From Hyphomicrobiales bacterium (lineage in GTDB: Bacteria; Pseudomonadota; Alphaproteobacteria; Rhizobiales; Xanthobacteraceae): DNA of 64,000 nucleotides. A program made the position numbers and the translations under genes. Under the pieces are notes generated by a model, which saw only the letters and a program-made list of their open reading frames with translations, was not told where the DNA came from and did not search any database. Positions 1 through 10,582 of this stretch are shown piece by piece; position 1 is the stretch's first letter, and every line of letters starts with the position of its first letter. The stretch spans positions 160 through 64,159 of the forward strand of contig PLBP01000040.1 in the NCBI GenBank assembly GCA_003135415.1, in the 5' to 3' direction.

Positions 1-500
1 CGAGCTGCATCCTGCGCGGCGACAACACGCGCGGCGAGTTCTACTCGATCGCGATCTCGAACGGCCACCAGCAGGTCGATAGCGGCACCAAGATGATTCA
101 TCTCGGCAAGAATTCGACGAGCCGGATCATCTCCAAGGGCATCGCCGCGGCATCTTCCAACAACACCTATCGCGGCCTTGTCTCCGCGCACCGCAAGGCC
201 ACAGGCGCGCGCAACTTCACCAACTGCGATTCGTTGCTGATCGGCAACAACTGCGGCGCCCACACCGTGCCCTATATCGAGGCGAAGAATTCCTCCGCCG
301 TGTTCGAGCATGAAGCGACCACCTCGAAGATTTCCGAGGATACGCTGTTCTATTGCATGCAGCGCGGACTTTCCGCCGAGGAAGCGGTGGCGGTCGTGGT
401 CAACGGCTTCGTCAAGGACGTCTTGCAGCAGCTGCCGATGGAGTTCGCGGTCGAGGCGCAAAAGCTGATCGCGATCTCGCTCGAAGGCAGCGTGGGCTGA
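1..500 (+). CDS. sufB: SufB, Fe-S cluster scaffold subunit (C-terminal part, cut by window edge)
   Basis: The reading frame is open from base 3 to the TGA at 498-500 and gives the last 165 residues or so of SufB. SufB is the cytosolic scaffold of the SufBC2D complex on which Fe-S clusters are built. The fragment reads CILRGDNTRGEFYSIA, then a parallel beta-helix-like stretch and the conserved run NCDSLLIGNNCGAHTVPYIE, as in SufB C-termini. It heads sufB-sufC-sufD-sufS-DUF59-sufA on one strand, 44 bp before sufC. The N-terminus and promoter lie outside the window, so regulation by IscR/RirA/Iron-Rhodo-box elements cannot be judged. Confidence 0.95.
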   Translation, partial: SCILRGDNTRGEFYSIAISNGHQQVDSGTKMIHLGKNSTSRIISKGIAAASSNNTYRGLVSAHRKATGARNFTNCDSLLIGNNCGAHTVPYIEAKNSSAVFEHEATTSKISEDTLFYCMQRGLSAEEAVAVVVNGFVKDVLQQLPMEFAVEAQKLIAISLEGSVG

Positions 501-544
501 ACACCCGGCGCTCCCGGAACCTCAAAAGGTAAAGCGAGAACATA

Positions 545-1297
545 ATGGCTTTGTTGGAAGTCAAGAATCTGCAAGTCGAAGCCGGCGGCAAGAAAATCCT
601 GAACGGCCTCGACCTCAGCGTGAACGTGGGCGAGGTGCACGCGATCATGGGACCGAACGGCTCGGGCAAGTCGACGTTTTCTTATGTGCTCGCCGGTAAG
701 CCAGGCTACAAGATCACCGGCGGCAGCGCGCGCTTCGAAGGCGAGGATTTGCTCGCCTTGGCGCCGGATGAACGCGCGGCGAAAGGGCTCTTTCTCGCCT
801 TTCAATATCCGCTCGAAATTCCCGGCGTCACCACGATGACGTTCCTGCGCACCGCCGTGAACGCGGTTCGCAAGAAGCGCGGCGAAGCGGAAATCTCGAC
901 CCCTGATTTCTTGCGCTTCGTGCGCGAAAAAGCGGCGGCACTCCACATCGATCTCGAGATGCTCAAGCGCGCGGTCAATGTCGGCTTTTCCGGCGGCGAG
1001 AAGAAGCGAAACGAAATCCTACAGATGGCGTTGCTCGAGCCCAAGCTCGGCGTGCTCGACGAGACCGATTCCGGCCTCGACATCGACGCGCTGAAGGTCG
1101 TCGCCGAGGGCGTCAACAAGTTGCGCTCGAAGAAGCGCGCGATCATCGTGATTACGCACTACCAGCGCCTTCTCGACCACATCGTGCCGGACATTGTGCA
1201 CGTGATGGCGAAGGGCAAGATCGTGCGCTCCGGTGGGCCCGAGCTCGCGCTCGAACTCGAAAAAAAGGGCTATGCCGCCTTCGAACAGGCGGCGTGA
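545..1297 (+). CDS. sufC: SufC, ATPase of the SUF Fe-S assembly complex
   Basis: This is a 250-residue ABC-type ATPase that drives conformational change in the SufBC2D scaffold; it is cytosolic and not a transporter. Walker A GPNGSGKST is at residues 36-44, the Q-loop Gln near 87, the signature SGGEKKR at 149-155, the Walker B LGVLDE at 168-173 and the H-loop His near 205. The sequence LDETDSGLDID after Walker B is characteristic of SufC rather than of transporter ATPases. Length is normal. It lies 44 bp after sufB and only 4 bp before sufD, consistent with one operon. Confidence 0.97.
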   Translation: MALLEVKNLQVEAGGKKILNGLDLSVNVGEVHAIMGPNGSGKSTFSYVLAGKPGYKITGGSARFEGEDLLALAPDERAAKGLFLAFQYPLEIPGVTTMTFLRTAVNAVRKKRGEAEISTPDFLRFVREKAAALHIDLEMLKRAVNVGFSGGEKKRNEILQMALLEPKLGVLDETDSGLDIDALKVVAEGVNKLRSKKRAIIVITHYQRLLDHIVPDIVHVMAKGKIVRSGGPELALELEKKGYAAFEQAA

Positions 1298-1301
1298 TGC
1301 C

Positions 1302-2630
1302 ATGAATGCCGAAGTAAAGCCGATCCGCACGCCCGCCGAGCAGGCGCTTGCCGCCGCGATCGAGACCGCGCGCGCGAAATTTTCAAGCGCGAAGCCAGTC
1401 GCAAAGTTGCGCGAGAAGGCGGCGATGTCCTTCCTCGAAAGCGGACTGCCGCATCGGCGGATCGAGGAATGGAAATACACGGATCTCCGCGCGCTGATGC
1501 GCGAAGCCGCACCCCTTGCGCCGCCGCCGGACGCAGCCGCGATCAAGGCGGCGAAGACGCTTGATCCGTTTCCGGGCATCGAAGCGCGCCGGCTCGTGCT
1601 CGTGAACGGCACGTTCGTGCCGGAGCTCTCCGATCTGAAGGCACTGGAAGCGGGGCTCACCATCCTTCCGCTCGCGCGTGCGCTCGCCGAGGGTCACAAG
1701 CTGACCGGGAAAATCGGCGCGATCGTGCCCGATACTTACGATGCGGCACTCGCGCTCAATACGGCCTTTCTCAATGACGGCATCATCATCGCGCTTGAAA
1801 AAGACGCGAAGACCGAAAAGCCGATCCACATCATTCATTGCAATGTCGGCAAGTCTCCCGTTGCTACCTTTGCGCGCGCGCTTATTTTGCTCGGAGCATC
1901 GGCGCGCGCGCACATCATTGAGAGCTTCGTCGGTCCAGACGGCGTCGGCTATCAGGCGAATAGCGCGCTAGAGCTTCATGCGGGCGACGACAGCAAGCTC
2001 GATTTCGTCCGCCTGCAGGCCGAGGGCGACACCGCGCTTCACCTCGCAACGCTGCTCGCCGAGATCGGCGCGCGGGTGAAATTCTCGCTACATCCGGTCA
2101 CAATGGGTGCGGCACTCTCACGCTTCAGCGTTCTCCTGCGTTTTGCCGGTGCCGGCACCGAAGGAAAGCTCGCCGCCGCCAATCTACTGCGCGGCCGCCA
2201 GCACGCCGACACGACCCTCGTCGTCGATCACGCGGCACCTGGCTGTTCGAGCCGCGAGCTCAATAAATCGGCGCTCGACGGTGCAAGCCGCGGCATCTTC
2301 CAGGGCAAGATCATCGTCCGCCACGGCGCGCAGAAAACCGACGCCAGGATGGCGACGCATGCACTTTTGCTAAGCGACAATGCCGAGTCCGACAACAAGC
2401 CCGAGCTCGAAATCTTCGCCGACGACGTGCAATGCGGTCACGGCGCGACTTCTGGCGCGCTCGACGAAACCCTTCTGTTTTATTTTTTGGCGCGCGGCAT
2501 TCCGCGCGAACAGGCGGAGGCGCTGCTCATTCAATCCTTCGTTGGGGAAGCGATCGAGACGATCGCCCATGATGGCCTCCGCGAAGCGCTGATGGAGCGC
2601 GCTTCCAATTGGCTGAAAGAGCGTGGGTGA
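1302..2630 (+). CDS. sufD: SufD, Fe-S cluster assembly scaffold subunit
   Basis: SufD is the SufB paralogue that completes the SufBC2D scaffold. From the ATG at 1302 it is 442 residues (starts MNAEVKPIRTP). The frame stays open upstream into sufC, but the ATG 4 bp after the sufC stop is the natural coupled start. The C-terminal third carries the family hallmark DDVQCGHGATSG followed by a helix with FLARGIPREQAE, as in SufB/SufD proteins. It is followed by sufS after 9 bp. Confidence 0.95.
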   Translation: MNAEVKPIRTPAEQALAAAIETARAKFSSAKPVAKLREKAAMSFLESGLPHRRIEEWKYTDLRALMREAAPLAPPPDAAAIKAAKTLDPFPGIEARRLVLVNGTFVPELSDLKALEAGLTILPLARALAEGHKLTGKIGAIVPDTYDAALALNTAFLNDGIIIALEKDAKTEKPIHIIHCNVGKSPVATFARALILLGASARAHIIESFVGPDGVGYQANSALELHAGDDSKLDFVRLQAEGDTALHLATLLAEIGARVKFSLHPVTMGAALSRFSVLLRFAGAGTEGKLAAANLLRGRQHADTTLVVDHAAPGCSSRELNKSALDGASRGIFQGKIIVRHGAQKTDARMATHALLLSDNAESDNKPELEIFADDVQCGHGATSGALDETLLFYFLARGIPREQAEALLIQSFVGEAIETIAHDGLREALMERASNWLKERG

Positions 2631-2639
2631 GGGGCCGGC

Positions 2640-3884
2640 ATGGAATCGCACCCGGCGGTCAAGAACGGCTATGACGTCGCCCGCGTGCGCGCCGATTTTC
2701 CGATTCTCGCGCGCGAGGTTTACGGCAAGCCGCTCGTCTACCTCGATAACGCGGCTTCCGCGCAAAAGCCCCGCGCGGTGCTCGATCGCATGCGCGAGGT
2801 CTATGAGCGCGAATATTCCAACGTCCATCGCGGCCTGCATTTCCTCGCCAATGCTTCGACCGAAGCTTACGAAGGCGCGCGCGAGAGCGTCCGCGCGTTC
2901 TTGAACGCGAAGTCGACGGCGGAAATCGTCTTTACCCGCAACGCCACCGAAGCGATCAACCTTGTCGCGGCGTCTTTCGGCCTCGCCCACATTGGCGCGG
3001 GCGACGAGATCGTGCTCTCGATCATGGAGCATCACTCCAACATCGTGCCGTGGCATTTCCACCGCGAGCGCAAGGGCGCCGTGCTCAAATGGGCGCCGAT
3101 CGACGAGGACGGAAACTTCCTGCTCGATGCCTTCGAGAAGCTGCTCACGCCGCGCACGAAAATCGTTGCCATCACCCACATGTCGAACGTACTCGGCACC
3201 GTCGTGCCGATCAAGGAAGTGGTCAGGATCGCGCACGCCCGCAACATCCCGGTACTCATCGACGGCAGCCAAGCGGCCGTGCATCTGCCGATCGACGTTC
3301 AGGACCTCGGCTGCGATTTCTATGTCTTCACCGGCCACAAGCTGTACGGCCCCTCCGGCATCGGCGCGCTCTATGCAAAATCGCCCTGGCTCGACGAATT
3401 GCCGCCCTATAACGGCGGCGGCGAGATGATCCGTGAAGTCTCCGAGAACCGCGTCACCTATGCCGATCCGCCCTATAAGTTCGAGGCCGGCACACCCGCG
3501 ATCGTGCCCGCGATCGGGCTCGCGGCGGCGATTGACTATGTGCGCTCGGTCGGCAAGCCGCGCATCGCCGAACACGAGAAGTCGCTGCTCGGCTACGCCA
3601 CCGAGCGGCTTTCGCGCATCAACAGTTTGAAGATTTTAGGCCGGGCCCGCGACAAGGGTGCGATCATTTCCTTCGAGATGAAGAATGCGCACCCGCACGA
3701 TGTCGCGACCGTGATCGACCGCTCCGGCGTCGCGGTGCGCGCGGGCACCCATTGCGCGCTCCCACTTTTGAATCGTTATGGATTGACCGCGTCCTGCCGC
3801 GCCTCGTTCGCGATGTACAATACGCGCGAGGAGATCGACGTGCTTGCCGAGGCACTCCTAAAGGCGCAAGATTTGTTCGCATGA
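2640..3884 (+). CDS. sufS: SufS, group II cysteine desulfurase
   Basis: A PLP-dependent desulfurase of 414 residues that takes sulfur from L-cysteine for the SUF scaffold. The PLP-binding lysine is K234 in FTGHKLYGPSG, the cofactor-stacking HHSNIVPW region is at 131-138, and the persulfide cysteine is C372 in RAGTHCALP, the RxGxHC form that defines group II (SufS/CsdA). No SufE or SufU gene follows in this cluster, so the sulfur acceptor must be encoded elsewhere. The stop codon overlaps the next start (ATGA), implying translational coupling with the DUF59 gene. Confidence 0.97.
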   Translation: MESHPAVKNGYDVARVRADFPILAREVYGKPLVYLDNAASAQKPRAVLDRMREVYEREYSNVHRGLHFLANASTEAYEGARESVRAFLNAKSTAEIVFTRNATEAINLVAASFGLAHIGAGDEIVLSIMEHHSNIVPWHFHRERKGAVLKWAPIDEDGNFLLDAFEKLLTPRTKIVAITHMSNVLGTVVPIKEVVRIAHARNIPVLIDGSQAAVHLPIDVQDLGCDFYVFTGHKLYGPSGIGALYAKSPWLDELPPYNGGGEMIREVSENRVTYADPPYKFEAGTPAIVPAIGLAAAIDYVRSVGKPRIAEHEKSLLGYATERLSRINSLKILGRARDKGAIISFEMKNAHPHDVATVIDRSGVAVRAGTHCALPLLNRYGLTASCRASFAMYNTREEIDVLAEALLKAQDLFA

Positions 3885-4279
3885 TGGACGACAAGACCAA
3901 ACCCGAGAATTTGCAGGCGGCGCCCGCTTCGCCGCACGCGCCGGCCATTCACTCGGCGATTCCCGGCGACGAGTTGGCGCGCCTCACCGACGAGATCGTG
4001 TCCGCGCTGAAGAGCGTTTACGACCCGGAAATTCCCGCCGACATTTACGAGCTGGGGCTGATTTACAAGGTCGACATCGCCGACGACCACTCGGTCGCGG
4101 TCGACATGACCCTGACCTCGCCCAATTGCCCGGCGGCGGGCGAGCTTCCGGGCATGGTCGAAAACGCCGTTGCCTCGGTGGCGGGCGTCGGCCCGGTGAC
4201 GGTCAAGGTCGTATTCGACCCGCCCTGGGACCAGAGCCGCATGTCGGAAGAAGCCCGCCTTGCGCTCAATCTGTGGTAA
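3881..4279 (+). CDS. sufT: SUF-associated DUF59/MIP18-family protein (SufT-type)
   Basis: This 132-residue protein has an N-terminal extension of about 40 residues rich in Pro and Ala and then a complete DUF59 (MIP18-like) domain with VYDPEIPADIYELGLIYKV. The family helps deliver Fe-S clusters to target proteins, and in alphaproteobacteria a stand-alone DUF59 gene is a routine part of the suf operon. Two in-frame ATGs (3881, 3884) overlap the sufS stop; the longer is given. The frame extends upstream inside sufS, but the coupled start is preferred. The conserved Cys of many DUF59 proteins appears within SPNCPAAGELPG. Confidence 0.9.
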   Translation: MMDDKTKPENLQAAPASPHAPAIHSAIPGDELARLTDEIVSALKSVYDPEIPADIYELGLIYKVDIADDHSVAVDMTLTSPNCPAAGELPGMVENAVASVAGVGPVTVKVVFDPPWDQSRMSEEARLALNLW

Positions 4280-4324
4280 CCCCATCTTAGTTCAGGTAAA
4301 ATATGAAATAGGCTGGAATCGCAA

Positions 4325-4708
4325 ATGACCGCTCGCGCAAGAACCGCCGTAATCACTGTGACCGAGGCCGCTGCCGCGCGTGTTCGCGATATTGTCGCGC
4401 GGGCCGAAAAGCCCGCGCTCGGTGTGCGCGTCGGCATCACCAAGGGTGGCTGTGCCGGCATGTCCTATCAGCTGGATCTCGCCACCGAAGTCGCGCGCGG
4501 CGATGAAGTGGTCGACGCACATGGCGTGCGCGTCCTCGTCGATCCCAAAGCGGTGCTCTATCTGCTCGGTTCCGAAATGGACTTCGTGGTCGACAAGCTC
4601 TCTGCGCGCTTCGTGTTCCGCAACCCCAACGAAGTTTCGGCCTGCGGCTGCGGCGAATCGGTTTCGCTCGCGCCCGCGAAGGGCGAAGAAGCCCATCACC
4701 ACACCTGA
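4325..4708 (+). CDS. sufA: SufA/HesB-family A-type Fe-S carrier
   Basis: An A-type carrier of 127 residues that passes Fe-S clusters from the SUF scaffold to apoproteins. The three family cysteines are present: C43 in KGGCAGMSY, and C107 and C109 in SACGCGESV near the C-terminus. A short His-rich tail (AHHHT) ends the protein. It follows the DUF59 gene after 45 bp and closes the recognisable suf operon. IscA and ErpA share the same fold, but the context points to SufA. Confidence 0.93.
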   Translation: MTARARTAVITVTEAAAARVRDIVARAEKPALGVRVGITKGGCAGMSYQLDLATEVARGDEVVDAHGVRVLVDPKAVLYLLGSEMDFVVDKLSARFVFRNPNEVSACGCGESVSLAPAKGEEAHHHT

Positions 4709-4711
4709 CCG

Positions 4712-5086
4712 GTGGCGCTCGACCATCCTGAGGAAATCCGCGAACTGTTCTCGGCCTTCGGGAAGGTCACCGTGCGCCGCATGTTCAGCGGCGCCGGACT
4801 ATTCGCCGAAGGCCTGATGTTCGCGCTCAGAATTCGCGACGATATTTTCCTCAAGGCCGGCGAGGAGACGATTCCGTCGCTGCAATCCGAGGGCTCCCGG
4901 CCGTTCTCCTACGAAACGAAGAAGCGCAGGGTTGTCGTCAATTCGCTCTGGCGCTTGCCTGACCGTTTGCTCGACGACCCCAAGGATCTGGCGAATTTCG
5001 CCCGCGCGGCGCTGCAAGCGGCACATCCCGCCGCGGCGAAGAAATCACGGCCTGCGCGGCGAAAGACCGGAAAAAAGAAACGCTGA
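4712..5086 (+). CDS. TfoX/Sxy N-terminal domain protein
   Basis: The protein is 124 residues from a GTG start 3 bp after the sufA stop. It has the TfoX N-terminal domain pattern (EEIRELFSAFGKVTVRRMFSG near the N-terminus, then FLKAGEET), followed by a very basic tail of KK/RR pairs. TfoX/Sxy regulates competence in gammaproteobacteria, but in alphaproteobacteria single-domain versions have no established role. The almost abutting start suggests co-transcription with suf, though no clear Shine-Dalgarno sequence precedes the GTG. Confidence 0.85.
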   Translation: MALDHPEEIRELFSAFGKVTVRRMFSGAGLFAEGLMFALRIRDDIFLKAGEETIPSLQSEGSRPFSYETKKRRVVVNSLWRLPDRLLDDPKDLANFARAALQAAHPAAAKKSRPARRKTGKKKR

Positions 5087-5097
5087 CCGGAAAGGCT

Positions 5098-6156
5098 TTA
5101 GGCGACCCGCGGTTCGGGTTTTTCGACCGCCGTCTCGCCGACCACGCGGTTGCGGCCCGCGCGTTTTGCCGCATAGAGGCAGGAATCGGCACGCTCCAGC
5201 AGCGATGCCATCGTGTCGCCCTTCCGCCAGGCCGCGACGCCGAGCGAGATCGTGACATGTCCGAACGTCTCGCCGGTCGAGCGGCGGATCAATTCCTTGC
5301 TCATGACCGCGCGCCTTATGTGCTCGGCGACGGTCATGCCGTCGTCAAAGACGGTGCGCGGCAACAGCACGGCGAATTCCTCGCCGCCATAGCGCGCGGC
5401 AACGTCGCGCCTCTTGAGATTTTGCTTGAGCGCGATGGCGACGAGCCGCAGCACCTGGTCGCCGGTGAGATGGCCGTAGGTGTCGTTGAATGTCTTGAAA
5501 TGGTCGATGTCGGTGAGGATGACCGAAAGCGGTATGCCCTTGGACTGCGCCTCGCCGATAAAATGCGTGATCGCATCCTCGAGATATTTGCGGTTCGACA
5601 GCGTCGTCAGCGGATCGGTAAGCGACTCGGTGCGCACGACCTCGAGGTTTTCCTGCAGCTCGCGGATTTCCTCGCGCGAATCGACCAGGCGCTTTTGCAG
5701 CGTCTGGTTGGTGACTTCGACTTCCTGGGTGGAGCGCACCAGCGTCTCGACGATTAGCCGCAGCTGGTCGCGGTCGGCATCGGGCGCGATATCCTTGGCA
5801 GCACCAGCGAGCGACTCGCCGTAATCGCTGGCGGAGCCGATGGCGACGTCGATCATCGACATCACCTGTTCGATCTCACCCATGATCTTGCCGCCGACGG
5901 CGTCGATACGCTCGCTGAAGCGCACGGGCGACAGATGCGTGTCGTAGACGCGCTCGATCTCCTGGTCGGTGAGCGGGGCTTGGCGGGCGACGAAGTCGTT
6001 GATGGCCTGGTTGAGGCCGGGATTGTGGCCGGTCGCGTAGGCGTACCAGACCTCGAAATTGCGCGGATGCGCGCTTAACTTCAGCGCCTTGATCTGATTG
6101 AGCGCTGTTTCAGCGAAGGCGAGCGTTCGCTCGTGCTCGTCGTGCTTCTCGATCAT
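5098..6156 (-). CDS. GGDEF-domain diguanylate cyclase
   Basis: The 352-residue protein has an N-terminal region with LSAHPRNFEVWYAYATGHN, a coiled-coil-like linker (about 140-175) and a C-terminal GGDEF domain. The active-site motif is GGEEF at 257-261, which is compatible with c-di-GMP synthesis from two GTP. The inhibitory I-site position five residues upstream reads KRRD (248-251) instead of RxxD, so product inhibition may be weak. No membrane segment or signal peptide is visible, so it is probably cytosolic. It converges on the TfoX gene with 11 bp between stops. Confidence 0.93.
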   Translation of the reverse strand: MIEKHDEHERTLAFAETALNQIKALKLSAHPRNFEVWYAYATGHNPGLNQAINDFVARQAPLTDQEIERVYDTHLSPVRFSERIDAVGGKIMGEIEQVMSMIDVAIGSASDYGESLAGAAKDIAPDADRDQLRLIVETLVRSTQEVEVTNQTLQKRLVDSREEIRELQENLEVVRTESLTDPLTTLSNRKYLEDAITHFIGEAQSKGIPLSVILTDIDHFKTFNDTYGHLTGDQVLRLVAIALKQNLKRRDVAARYGGEEFAVLLPRTVFDDGMTVAEHIRRAVMSKELIRRSTGETFGHVTISLGVAAWRKGDTMASLLERADSCLYAAKRAGRNRVVGETAVEKPEPRVA

Positions 6157-6252
6157 GCCAAAGGGCCGCGGCTTGCGACCATCCCTATTCCGGATCGTAG
6201 CCGACCCTCCCGCAACCGAGGAAAGGATCGTGAAGGAGGGGTAAATCGGGCC

Positions 6253-7698
<1,446 letters not shown>

Positions 7699-7884
7699 CT
7701 AGCTTTGAATTCCGTGGGATGGCGCTCCGGAGGCCAGCCTTTCGTCGGACGAGGGCGGGCGATGAAGTCGATTGGGAGCGCGATTCAGTTCTCGATCATC
7801 GACGCAGTGCAACATAGGAATAAACCGGGCGAAGTCAATGTCCAATCCCGTGACTTTGGTTTGATGCTCAAGGCAGGGTGAACG

Positions 7885-8595
7885 ATGCCTGATCATTCCG
7901 ATTCCACGCCGATTTTATTGGTTCCTGGTTTGAATTGCTCACCGCGGCTCTATGCGGCGCAGATCCCGGCCCTTTGGCGTCTCGGCCCCGTCATGGTGGC
8001 TGATCATCGCCGCGGCGAGACCATGGCCGAGATTGCCAGCCGCATCTTGGCGGCGGCGCCAAGCCGCTTTCGCCTCGCAGGACTTTCGATGGGCGGATAT
8101 ATCGCGCTCGAAATCATGCGGCAGGCTGCCGGTCGGGTGGTGAAGCTGGCACTTCTCGATACATCGGCGCGGGCGGAAACGCCGGAGCAGACCGAGCGGC
8201 GCGAGAAACTGATCGCGCTTGTCGAGGCGGAACGGTTTCTCGAAGTTAATAACGTGCTCTGGCCGGTGCTGGTCGATCCGTCTCGCCAGAAGGACGTCGC
8301 CTTGCGCGCGGATATCGACAAGATGGCGGAAGAAACCGGCGCCGAGGCATTCGTGCGGCAGGAGCGCGCGATCATTGGCCGTGCCGACTCGCGCCCCACG
8401 CTCGGCGGGATCAAATGCCCCGTGCTCATGGTCGTCGGCGAGCACGACCAGTTGACGCCGCCCACGCACGCGAAGGAAATCGCCCAAGGAATTCCGGGCG
8501 CGAGGTTCGTGATCCTTGCGAGCTCGGGTCACATGTCGCCGATGGAAAAGCCCGAGGAAGTGACGCGCCTGTTGGTCGATTTTTTCGCGGGCTGA
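7885..8595 (+). CDS. alpha/beta-fold hydrolase
   Basis: A 236-residue hydrolase with the nucleophile elbow GLSMGG (Ser68), an oxyanion region LLVPGLNCSP near the N-terminus, a likely catalytic Asp in VVGEHDQLTPP and His in SSGHMSPMEKP. No signal peptide, so cytosolic. An AGGGTGAA Shine-Dalgarno-like sequence precedes the ATG at 7885. Substrate cannot be told; it is a stand-alone gene divergent from the helicase gene across a 186-bp intergenic region. Confidence 0.88.
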   Translation: MPDHSDSTPILLVPGLNCSPRLYAAQIPALWRLGPVMVADHRRGETMAEIASRILAAAPSRFRLAGLSMGGYIALEIMRQAAGRVVKLALLDTSARAETPEQTERREKLIALVEAERFLEVNNVLWPVLVDPSRQKDVALRADIDKMAEETGAEAFVRQERAIIGRADSRPTLGGIKCPVLMVVGEHDQLTPPTHAKEIAQGIPGARFVILASSGHMSPMEKPEEVTRLLVDFFAG

Positions 8596-8639
8596 TTTTT
8601 TTGAAATTTTGCTAGCGCCCTAGCTCGAATAGGGACACG

Positions 8640-8861
8640 TCATTTGTCGGATTTGCGCGCGTCGGACAGCGATTTCCAGAGCGCAGTCCCGAAGTCCACG
8701 ATGTGCTCCTGTTGGCAATGACCGCAGCGGTAGGTTCGCATGTCGTCGCCCGACATGGTGCTCCTGTCCACCAGGATCATTTCTTTTCCGCATTTGGGGC
8801 AATTCGTCGGAGATGCGCTCGATGAGCGGGATCTCAGTTTGATCCAAGAGGGTAACTTCAT
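8640..8861 (-). CDS. small zinc-ribbon protein
   Basis: A 73-residue protein with a treble-clef or zinc-ribbon arrangement: C21-x2-C24 (CPKCGKEM) and C46-x2-C49 (CGHC), spaced by 21 residues, which would bind one Zn ion. Ribbon proteins of this size in this order are mostly uncharacterised. It follows the hydrolase in convergent orientation. No clear Shine-Dalgarno sequence is seen at the ATG, so the start is less certain than the domain. Confidence 0.7.
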   Translation of the reverse strand: MKLPSWIKLRSRSSSASPTNCPKCGKEMILVDRSTMSGDDMRTYRCGHCQQEHIVDFGTALWKSLSDARKSDK

Positions 8862-8952
8862 CGGAGGTTCTTTGGATGCCCGATTGCCGCAGTGTCCCGG
8901 TTTGCATCGTCGGGCGCGCGGCGGCGTAACGCCATAACTGTACCGCCCGTGA

Positions 8953-9222
8953 TCATTTCTTTACTAGACCATGACATTGGTGGCTCCAGCCCGGAAACTC
9001 ACCGCTTTGCATGCATGTATCTCTCCATGCATTACAGTTCGGGAAGCAATTTTGGCCTGGAGTTTCCGTCTGCCGGCAGCCTGTATTCATGCAGAACGAA
9101 AACGCCTCGGTGCATGTCTTAGCCACGCAGCCCGCGGCTGAAGCTCGTGGCACATCAATAGTCAGCATGAAGATCACGGCCATCGCCACCAAAACGGTCT
9201 TCATAATATAACGATCAACCAT
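8953..9222 (-). CDS. small secreted cysteine-rich protein
   Basis: From the ATG at 9222 (preceded by GGAGGGGAAG) it is 89 residues. Residues 7-30 form a signal peptide (KTVLVAMAVIFMLTI, cleavage likely after RASAA). The mature part of about 60 residues has eight cysteines, enough for four disulfides, so it should be periplasmic or secreted. The frame is open further upstream to 9297, but the Shine-Dalgarno position decides this start. No family recognised. Confidence 0.72.
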   Translation of the reverse strand: MVDRYIMKTVLVAMAVIFMLTIDVPRASAAGCVAKTCTEAFSFCMNTGCRQTETPGQNCFPNCNAWRDTCMQSGEFPGWSHQCHGLVKK

Positions 9223-9318
9223 CTTCCCCTCCGGCTTTGGCGTTTTCTCTACCAATGCCTCTAGCGACTCTAGCCAATCCGTAACGTTCGCAGCCATAGC
9301 CAGGATGACGCATAACCT

Positions 9319-10491
9319 TTATGCGATCGGCAGGCCGACGTAATTTTCCGCGAGCGATTTCGACGCCGCCTCCGAAGTCGTGACATAATCGAGTTCGGCC
9401 CATTGCCGCCGGCGGTCGAACGGGCTGTCGGCCGGATTGAGATGCAGCATCGAGGTCATCCACCAGGAAAAGCGCTGCGCCTTCCATACCCGCGATAGGC
9501 ACTTTTTGCTGTAGCCCTCCAATAGCGCGGTCTTACCCGAGCGGTAGAATTCGGCGAGCGCCCGCGAGAAAAACAAAACATCTGCGATGGCGAGGTTCAT
9601 GCCCTTAGCCCCGGTCGGCGGCACGATGTGGGCGGCATCGCCCGCAAGATAGAGCCGTCCCACCTGCATCGGCTCGACCACGAAACTCCGCATCGCGGTG
9701 ACGCCTTTTTCCAGCACCTTGCCTTCTTGCAGCAACTTGTCGCCGCCGGGCCCGAGGCGCGCTTTCAGCTCTTTCCAAACCCTGTCGTCGGGCCATTTTT
9801 CGATGTCTTCGTCGGGCGCGCATTGCAGATAAAGCCGCGACACGCTCGATGAGCGCATCGAATAAAGTCCGAAGCCGCGCTCGGTATAGGAATAGATCAG
9901 CTCGTGCGAGGGCGGCGGCGACTGCGACAGAATCCCGAGCCAGCCGAACGGATAAATTCGGTCGTACTCGGTCAAGACACCGTTCGGAATGCTCGGCCGG
10001 CAAATACCGTGGAAGCCGTCGCAGCCGGCGATGAAGTCGCAGGCGATCTCCCGCGCCTCGCCGTTTTTCTTGTAGCGAATTTTCGGCGCGTCGCCGTCGA
10101 AATCGTGCACGCTGGTGTCGCTGATCTCGAATTCAATCTTGCCGCCGGCGGCAAGGCGTGCCTCGATCAAATCCTTCACTACCTCGTGCTGGCCATAGAC
10201 CATGATGCCGCGGCCGGTGAGGCGCTTGAAATCGATGCGCCGCCGTTCGCCATTTAGTCCAATCTCGATTCCTTCATGCACGAGGCCCTCGCGCTGCATG
10301 CGCGCGCCGACCCCCGTTTCCGCGAGCAAGTCCGCCGCCCAGTTCTCGATCACGCCGGCGCGGATCCGCGCTTCGACATAGGAGCGGCTCCGGGCCTCGA
10401 CGATGACGGAATCGATGCCCGCGCGGGCGAGGAGATGCGAAAGCATCAATCCCGCCGGTCCCGCGCCGACGATTCCGACCTGCGTGCGCAT
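9319..10491 (-). CDS. pobA: 4-hydroxybenzoate 3-monooxygenase
   Basis: A FAD-dependent, NADPH-using flavoprotein hydroxylase of 390 residues that converts 4-hydroxybenzoate to protocatechuate in the beta-ketoadipate pathway. The FAD dinucleotide motif GAGPAG is at 9-14, the second FAD motif GCDGFHG in the middle, and YLAGDAAHIVPPTGAKG in the C-terminal third, as in PobA. ATG 10491 has GGGGA five bases upstream. No pca genes or PobR-type regulator flank it here, so it is an isolated peripheral-pathway gene. Confidence 0.93.
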   Translation of the reverse strand: MRTQVGIVGAGPAGLMLSHLLARAGIDSVIVEARSRSYVEARIRAGVIENWAADLLAETGVGARMQREGLVHEGIEIGLNGERRRIDFKRLTGRGIMVYGQHEVVKDLIEARLAAGGKIEFEISDTSVHDFDGDAPKIRYKKNGEAREIACDFIAGCDGFHGICRPSIPNGVLTEYDRIYPFGWLGILSQSPPPSHELIYSYTERGFGLYSMRSSSVSRLYLQCAPDEDIEKWPDDRVWKELKARLGPGGDKLLQEGKVLEKGVTAMRSFVVEPMQVGRLYLAGDAAHIVPPTGAKGMNLAIADVLFFSRALAEFYRSGKTALLEGYSKKCLSRVWKAQRFSWWMTSMLHLNPADSPFDRRRQWAELDYVTTSEAASKSLAENYVGLPIA

Positions 10492-10582
10492 CCGATTCCC
10501 CAAGCCGTATTTCTATCTAACAGAATACCGGCGTATTTTCGGGCGCAAGGGGATGGGAGCGAGAAAGTCTAGAGCGTATTCC

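Noticed and set aside
350-946. Long leftward frames opposite sufB/sufC and other suf genes
   Set aside because: They are antisense shadows in GC-rich coding DNA; the plus-strand genes have complete motifs.
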